Origin: Caldinitratiruptor microaerophilus
GTDB lineage: Bacteria; Bacillota; Sulfobacillia; Symbiobacteriales; ZC4RG38
Length of the DNA stretch: 64,000 nucleotides
Assembly: GCF_025999835.1 (NCBI RefSeq)
Contig: NZ_AP025628.1
Span: 62,001 to 126,000, forward strand
Reading direction: 5' to 3'
This document shows positions 60,238-64,000 of the stretch, piece by piece. The position numbers and the translations under genes were made by a program. Position 1 is the first letter of the stretch; every line of letters starts with the position of its first letter. Below the pieces are notes generated by a model. That model ran no database searches, was not told the origin of the DNA, and saw only the letters and a program-made list of their open reading frames with translations.

Positions 60238-60588
60238 ATGCGCCTGGGAGACCTGAAGCAGGAGGTCATGCGAATCAACAACCGGGTCAACCAGGAGGTT
60301 TTTGGCACCGGGCTGGTATGGCAGCGCGTCGAGGTGGTCGGTCCCCGCGTCCTCGTGATCCTGGCGGAGAATCGGCGTCTCAAGGCCCTGTCGACTTTGA
60401 ACGGAGCGGAGGAACTGACTGCCCGGCTAACCGATATCGCTCTCTTGCGCCAGTACAAGGAGCGCCTGCGCCGCCAGCTGGAGGAAGGGCTCGGTGTGTC
60501 CGTGCGGGCGGTGCTCAAAGATTACGATGGTGAGGCCCAGCTGGCCGGTACGGTGGTGTTCTTGGACACTAGCTTGACGGTGGAATAG
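60238..60588 (+). CDS. DUF2294-like protein
   Basis: About 116 aa. LGDLKQEVMRINNRVNQEVFGTGLVW, RVLVILAENRRLKAL, and RQLEEGLGVSVRAVLKDYDGEAQLAGTVVFLD follow the DUF2294 pattern (two short alpha/beta halves with the VxxVLxDxD block). DUF2294 members are small soluble proteins of unknown role, often in sodium- or stress-related loci. The start is uncertain between GTG 60211 and ATG 60238. A long hairpin follows at 60658. Confidence 0.6.
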   Translation: MRLGDLKQEVMRINNRVNQEVFGTGLVWQRVEVVGPRVLVILAENRRLKALSTLNGAEELTARLTDIALLRQYKERLRRQLEEGLGVSVRAVLKDYDGEAQLAGTVVFLDTSLTVE

Positions 60589-60657
60589 AAGCGCCCGGCG
60601 ACAATCTCGAGAACAGCTGGTTGGTTGCGGGAGCTCCCTGAGGAGAGCCCAGTGAAA

Positions 60658-60720
60658 CCGCCGGCACTCGTCCCGAAACGGGGGTTTCGACTCCCGAGGC
60701 GGGGCGAGTCCGGCGGTTGC
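60658..60720 (+). terminator. Long hairpin before the solute-binding protein gene
   Basis: CCGCCGG-C-ACTCGTCCCG pairs with CGGGGCGAGT-CCGGCGG around an inner CGGGGGTTTCGACTCCCG hairpin, giving a stem of about 17 bp with one bulge and one G-U pair, then TTGCTTATTC. It lies 70 bp after the DUF2294-like stop and 33 bp before the next ATG. It may end the upstream transcript or act as a leader element. Confidence 0.5.
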
Positions 60721-60752
60721 TTATTCAGGCAGTTCAAGGGGGTTGGGACACC

Positions 60753-61928
60753 ATGACGAGAGTACCAAGGTGCGCGGTGTGGAGCCTGGTCGCGATGCTT
60801 CTCTTGGTGGCAGGCGGGTGTGGGGTGCGCGGTCCGGGTGGAGGGTCGGCAGCCACCGGGGGGCTGCCCGCCGGAGGCCCCGGCGCTGCGTCCGCTCCGA
60901 GCCAAGGGGCATCGGCGGGGGTCACGGCTGGCGGTGCCGGGGCTAGTGCTCAAGCAAGCCATACCTCCCTGCCGCCGCTCAGCCCGCCGGCGCGGGTGAC
61001 CGTCGGCATGAAGGCTGTGCCGTCCGACGCCGGCGCCCTGATCGGGATGGAGAAAGGGTACTACAGGGAACTCGGCATCGAGATCGAGCGGCTGGACTTC
61101 AAGACCGGGCAGGACATGATCAACGCCCTGGCCACCGGGCACTTGGACGTGGGCTTCACGGTGACGGCAGCGGGGCTCTTCAACGCCATGAGCCGCAACG
61201 TGAAGATGAAGATCGTGGCGGACAAGGGCTACAACATCCCGGGCAAGGGCTACTACCGGCTGGTGCTGCGCAAGGACGTCGCAAGCCAGGTGCGGGATTT
61301 CAAGGATTTGAAGGGGAAACGGCTGGCCATCGTGGGGGTCGGATCCCTGGACGAGATCGCGCTCGACCGGATCCTCCGCAAGGGCGGGCTCACCACCCGG
61401 AACAACCCTGACATCAAGGTGCTGAGTTCCTTCCCCGACATCGTGGTCGCCTTGGCGAACGGCTCCATCGACGGTGGCATGCTGATCGAGCCGTTCGTCC
61501 AGCAGGCGATCCAGAAGGGCGTGGGGGATCCGTGGAAGGACCCCTCGGAATACGAAGATAACGCCCAGATCGCGATCATCGTGTACGGCACGAGCATGAT
61601 CGAGCGCCCTGACGTGGCAAATCGATTCATGGTCGCGTACTTGCGCTCACTCCGGGATTACAACGACGCGTTCATGAAGAACAAGAACAGGAAGGAGATC
61701 GTCGACCTGCTCGCCCGGGTGTCCACCGTCAAGGACGCAGCTCTCATGGACAGCATGCTCCCGGCCGGCCTCAACCCCAATGGTTACGTGCGGATGAAAG
61801 GGATCCAGAGCGACATCGATTGGTACGCCGAACGCGGCATGCTTCAGGGTGGTCCTCTGAAGGCGGAGGACGTCGTGGATAATCGATATGTCGAAGAGGC
61901 GTTGAAGGTTCTCGGGCGGTACGAGTGA
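60753..61928 (+). CDS. ABC substrate-binding lipoprotein, NMT1/SsuA type
   Basis: 391 aa. Signal peptide with lipobox VAGGC (Cys23), an unusually long Gly/Ala/Ser tether of about 60 residues, then RVTVGMKAVPSDAGALIGMEKGYYRELGIEI (landmarks GALIGMEKGYYRE), GHLDVGFTVTAAG, LKGKRLAIVGVGSLDE and NGSIDGGMLIEPFVQQAI, the NMT1-like fold. AAGGGGG precedes ATG 60753. No ATPase or permease is adjacent in the window, so partner genes must lie elsewhere. Substrate unknown. Confidence 0.89.
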   Translation: MTRVPRCAVWSLVAMLLLVAGGCGVRGPGGGSAATGGLPAGGPGAASAPSQGASAGVTAGGAGASAQASHTSLPPLSPPARVTVGMKAVPSDAGALIGMEKGYYRELGIEIERLDFKTGQDMINALATGHLDVGFTVTAAGLFNAMSRNVKMKIVADKGYNIPGKGYYRLVLRKDVASQVRDFKDLKGKRLAIVGVGSLDEIALDRILRKGGLTTRNNPDIKVLSSFPDIVVALANGSIDGGMLIEPFVQQAIQKGVGDPWKDPSEYEDNAQIAIIVYGTSMIERPDVANRFMVAYLRSLRDYNDAFMKNKNRKEIVDLLARVSTVKDAALMDSMLPAGLNPNGYVRMKGIQSDIDWYAERGMLQGGPLKAEDVVDNRYVEEALKVLGRYE

Positions 61929-61971
61929 AAGAAAACGCCAGTAAAACTGGACGACACAGGGGTTCATCGCA

Positions 61972-62991
61972 ATGACCAGACCGTACACGACCGTTGCGGA
62001 CGTGCTGCGGGCCCTCAGCCGTCTCACACGGGGGCGGCTCTTCCAGGGAGAACCTGCGGGGGCGGCGAGGGCTCGCAGCCCTCACGTCGTCTGGAAGTCG
62101 TCCGGAATCCCGGGCAAGGAGGTGCTCGAGATCCCCGGGCTCATCGTCGGGAAGCGGGACCGGCCCGTGCGCCGGGTTGCCATGGGCATCACGTTGACGG
62201 AGAACGCGATCGAACTGGCGGGCGCCATGAACGTGGATCTTCTGATCTGCCACCACCCGGTGGCCGACGGGGCTTCCGCCGGCGGAGTGCCGCTCAGTCA
62301 ATACCTGGGGCTGTACGACCTGGCCCTCATCGAGGTGCACGAGGCGTTCCACGGGCTCCATCCGGGAATCCCGTATCTACACGGACTGGACGTCGTCTTC
62401 CGCGACACGTCTTTCGGCGGCATCCCCGGGAACGTGGTCGTGGTCGGGGAGCCGTTACCGGAGGTGCGCCGATTGGGCGACATCCCGGCGCGCCTGGAGC
62501 GTTTCATGGGCCTGGGACGAGAGGAATCGATCCTCGAGGCGGAACGGGCAGCCGTCGGGACATCGGCGGTGGAGAGCGCTGCCGTCGCCACACGGCCTCG
62601 GATCCTCCTGGGCCGTCCGGACGACCCCGTGACGGGCATCATCCAGGTGTTCCCACACTCGGGAACCCGCCCGGAGCACCTGGAGGCCCTGGTCACTCGC
62701 TTCCCCTGGTGCAACACCGTCGTGGCGAGCATCAGCCGAGTTCGGGCCGGAGCCCCGCTGGTCGACGCGGCCGCCCGGATGGGCCTCCGCTTCGTACTGG
62801 GAAATTCGCACGCCATGGAGGTGTTCGAGAACTGGGTGCCGCTGGCCCACGCACTGGCCGCCCTGTTGCCCGGGTTGGAGTTCCTGATCTGGCAGGAACG
62901 GGTGAGCGTGGTGCCGCTGGAGTTCGCAGGATCACCCGACCTGCGTGAGTACGCGGCGGATATCGCCCGGCATCTTCTCGGAGAGGGCTGA
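61972..62991 (+). CDS. NIF3/DUF34 family metal-binding protein
   Basis: 339 aa. Metal-site motif LLICHHPVADG near residues 90-100, a second metal region DTSFGGIPGN, and GNSHAMEVFENWVPLAHAL near the C-terminus, typical for NIF3 (GTP cyclohydrolase I type 2-like) proteins, which form hexameric dinuclear metalloproteins of unclear substrate. It follows the binding-protein gene by 43 bp and is probably co-transcribed, so the pair may handle one compound. Confidence 0.85.
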   Translation: MTRPYTTVADVLRALSRLTRGRLFQGEPAGAARARSPHVVWKSSGIPGKEVLEIPGLIVGKRDRPVRRVAMGITLTENAIELAGAMNVDLLICHHPVADGASAGGVPLSQYLGLYDLALIEVHEAFHGLHPGIPYLHGLDVVFRDTSFGGIPGNVVVVGEPLPEVRRLGDIPARLERFMGLGREESILEAERAAVGTSAVESAAVATRPRILLGRPDDPVTGIIQVFPHSGTRPEHLEALVTRFPWCNTVVASISRVRAGAPLVDAAARMGLRFVLGNSHAMEVFENWVPLAHALAALLPGLEFLIWQERVSVVPLEFAGSPDLREYAADIARHLLGEG

Positions 62992-63015
62992 GTATTTCGG
63001 CGTTTCGACGGTATC

Positions 63016-63044
63016 TTGCGCTGGGGCGGGCGGGTCGGTATACT
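63016..63044 (+). promoter_or_regulatory. Possible sigma-A promoter for the 2-oxoacid oxidoreductase gene
   Basis: TTGCGC, 17-bp spacer, TATACT, 168 bp before the gene. A GCTCAT-N5-ATGAGC inverted repeat follows at 63092-63108 and resembles the CTCATAATATGAG repeat at the IclR-type gene. Confidence 0.35.
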
Positions 63045-63211
63045 CATGCTGAAACGACTTTGGGACGAGGCTTTCTTTTGACCTACCTGCCGCTCATAAT
63101 TGATGAGCGACTGGTCTCCAGGCGGGCGTTCAGTCAGAACCCCTTGAGGCAGAACCCCGGCGGATACCTTGCCTGTGTTGCGGCGAAGTCAGGGTCCAGG
63201 GAGGGAGCGTC

Positions 63212-64000
63212 GTGCAGGGGAGGCACCACGAGATGGCGGTGGCTGCCCGACGGCTGCTGCAGGGGAACGAAGCTTGTGCGGAAGCGGCCATCGCGGCAGG
63301 GTGTCGCTTCTACGCCGGATACCCGATCACCCCCTCGTCCGAGATCGCCGAGTACATGGCGCGCCGGTTGCCTGAGGTCGGCGGCACCTTCATCCAGATG
63401 GAAGACGAGATGGCCAGCATCGCCGCCTGCATCGGCGCTTCCCTCGCCGGGGTCCGGGCGATGACCGCAACGAGCGGACCTGGGTTCAGCCTCATGCAGG
63501 AGAACCTCGGCTACGCCTGCCTGGCCGAGATTCCGATCGTGGTCGTCGACGTACAGCGGGTGGGGCCCAGCACGGGTATGCCCACGCTGCCGTCTCAAGG
63601 TGACGTCATGCAGGCCCGGTGGGGGACCCATGGTGATCACCCCATCGTGGTGCTCGTGCCGGCCTCTGTGGCGGAGTACTACGAGCTCACCGTGAAAGCG
63701 TTCCAGATCTCGGAGATCCTGCGGACGCCGGTGGTGCTCTTGGCGGATGAGGTTGTGGCCCACATGCGCGAGGTGGTCTCCGTGCCGGCCGAGGTGACGG
63801 TGAAAGAGAGGCCGACCCCCGCCGTGCCGCCGGAGGCATACGTGCCCTATCGGGTGTCGGCGCCGGACGAGGTGCCACCCATGGCACCGCTGGGCAGCGG
63901 CTACCGGTTTCACGTCACCGGCCTGTACCACGGCGAGGACGGGTTCCCGACGAACGACCCGCGCGTGGCCGAAGCCCTCATCCGGCGGCTTCACGCGAAA
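63212..64000 (+). CDS. 2-oxoacid:acceptor oxidoreductase alpha subunit (KorA/VorB type), cut by window edge
   Basis: 263 codons seen. GNEACAEAAIAAGCRFYAGYPITPSSEIAEYM, shown by its landmarks LLQGNEACAE and GYPITPSSEIAE, then EDEMASIAACIGASLAG, ATSGPGFSLMQENLGYACLAEIPIVVVDVQR (landmark TSGPGFSLM) and GPSTGMPTLPSQGD. This is the PorA-like domain of 2-oxoglutarate/2-oxoisovalerate:ferredoxin oxidoreductases. The thiamine-binding beta subunit normally follows and would lie beyond the edge. Starts GTG 63212 (GGGAGGG upstream) or ATG 63233 are both credible. Confidence 0.92.
   Translation, partial: MQGRHHEMAVAARRLLQGNEACAEAAIAAGCRFYAGYPITPSSEIAEYMARRLPEVGGTFIQMEDEMASIAACIGASLAGVRAMTATSGPGFSLMQENLGYACLAEIPIVVVDVQRVGPSTGMPTLPSQGDVMQARWGTHGDHPIVVLVPASVAEYYELTVKAFQISEILRTPVVLLADEVVAHMREVVSVPAEVTVKERPTPAVPPEAYVPYRVSAPDEVPPMAPLGSGYRFHVTGLYHGEDGFPTNDPRVAEALIRRLHAK

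Noticed and set aside
60600-60720. TPP or other thiamine-type riboswitch before the NMT1-like binding protein
   Set aside because: CTGAGGAGAG looks vaguely like a thi-box CTGAGA, but the rest of the TPP core is absent.
63060-63464. 134-codon frame overlapping the start of the 2-oxoacid oxidoreductase gene
   Set aside because: It overlaps the conserved N-terminus of that gene in another frame and has no ribosome binding site or domain.

Overview
The window reads as chromosome of a GC-rich, Bacillota-like bacterium, most like the Symbiobacteria/Limnochordia type. This is an inference from gene content. Coproheme decarboxylase (HemQ), SdpR/SdpI, a DUF420 membrane protein, an S-box riboswitch and strong AGGAGG-type ribosome binding sites point to Bacillota. 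GTG and TTG starts are frequent and base composition is very GC-rich. A TolC-type outer-membrane efflux protein suggests a diderm or Gram-negative-staining envelope. I recognised no rRNA, tRNA, CRISPR array, complete insertion sequence or phage gene. All CDS coordinates include the stop codon.

Layout. 1-11.7 kb: an IclR-type regulator cut by the window edge, hemQ with a beta-hydroxyacid dehydrogenase, an SdpR/SdpI pair, small redox and membrane proteins, a MetX-like acyltransferase with an SDR, a sirtuin, a TetR regulator with an MtrA-like/DUF4346 fusion protein, and YceI. 11.9-29.3 kb: an acyl-CoA metabolism island. It holds a minus-strand acyl-CoA dehydrogenase, dienoyl-CoA reductase and CoA ligase group, a complete branched-chain amino acid type ABC transporter (livKHMGF), a sigma-54 activator, and a plus-strand operon of MaoC, MaoC-SDR fusion, thiolase, DinB, SDR and CoA ligase. 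29.3-32.4 kb: metNIQ behind a SAM-I (S-box) riboswitch.

32.5-40.4 kb: the most interesting unit. A PrpR-type sigma-54 activator is followed by a near-consensus sigma-54 promoter and six genes: a class III CoA-transferase, an HMG-CoA-lyase-like enzyme and a four-component ABC importer. This looks like an import, CoA activation and C-C cleavage route for a branched hydroxy-dicarboxylate, but the substrate is inferred. 40.4-42.9 kb: an apparently intact cobalamin riboswitch that now precedes a broken cobB/cbiA gene and an internally deleted trpB2 gene.

42.9-54 kb: a CoA ligase, a SAM hydrolase (DUF62), a GH31 alpha-glucosidase, and a TetR-controlled efflux operon (membrane fusion protein, two ABC ATPases, permease) followed by a TolC-like gene. 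54-64 kb: a tightly coupled three-gene membrane/secreted module of unknown function, an orphan oxidoreductase gamma-like protein, an orphan histidine kinase, small DUF proteins, a solute-binding lipoprotein, a NIF3 protein, and a 2-oxoacid:acceptor oxidoreductase alpha subunit running off the window.

Two patterns recur. First, at least four -24/-12 (sigma-54) promoters stand in front of acyl-CoA or CoA-activation genes, and two of them lie directly downstream of sigma-54 activator genes. Second, several genes have been gutted by internal deletions that keep both ends and remove the core (hpaB-like, trpB2, cobB), alongside a tryptophanase C-terminal stump.
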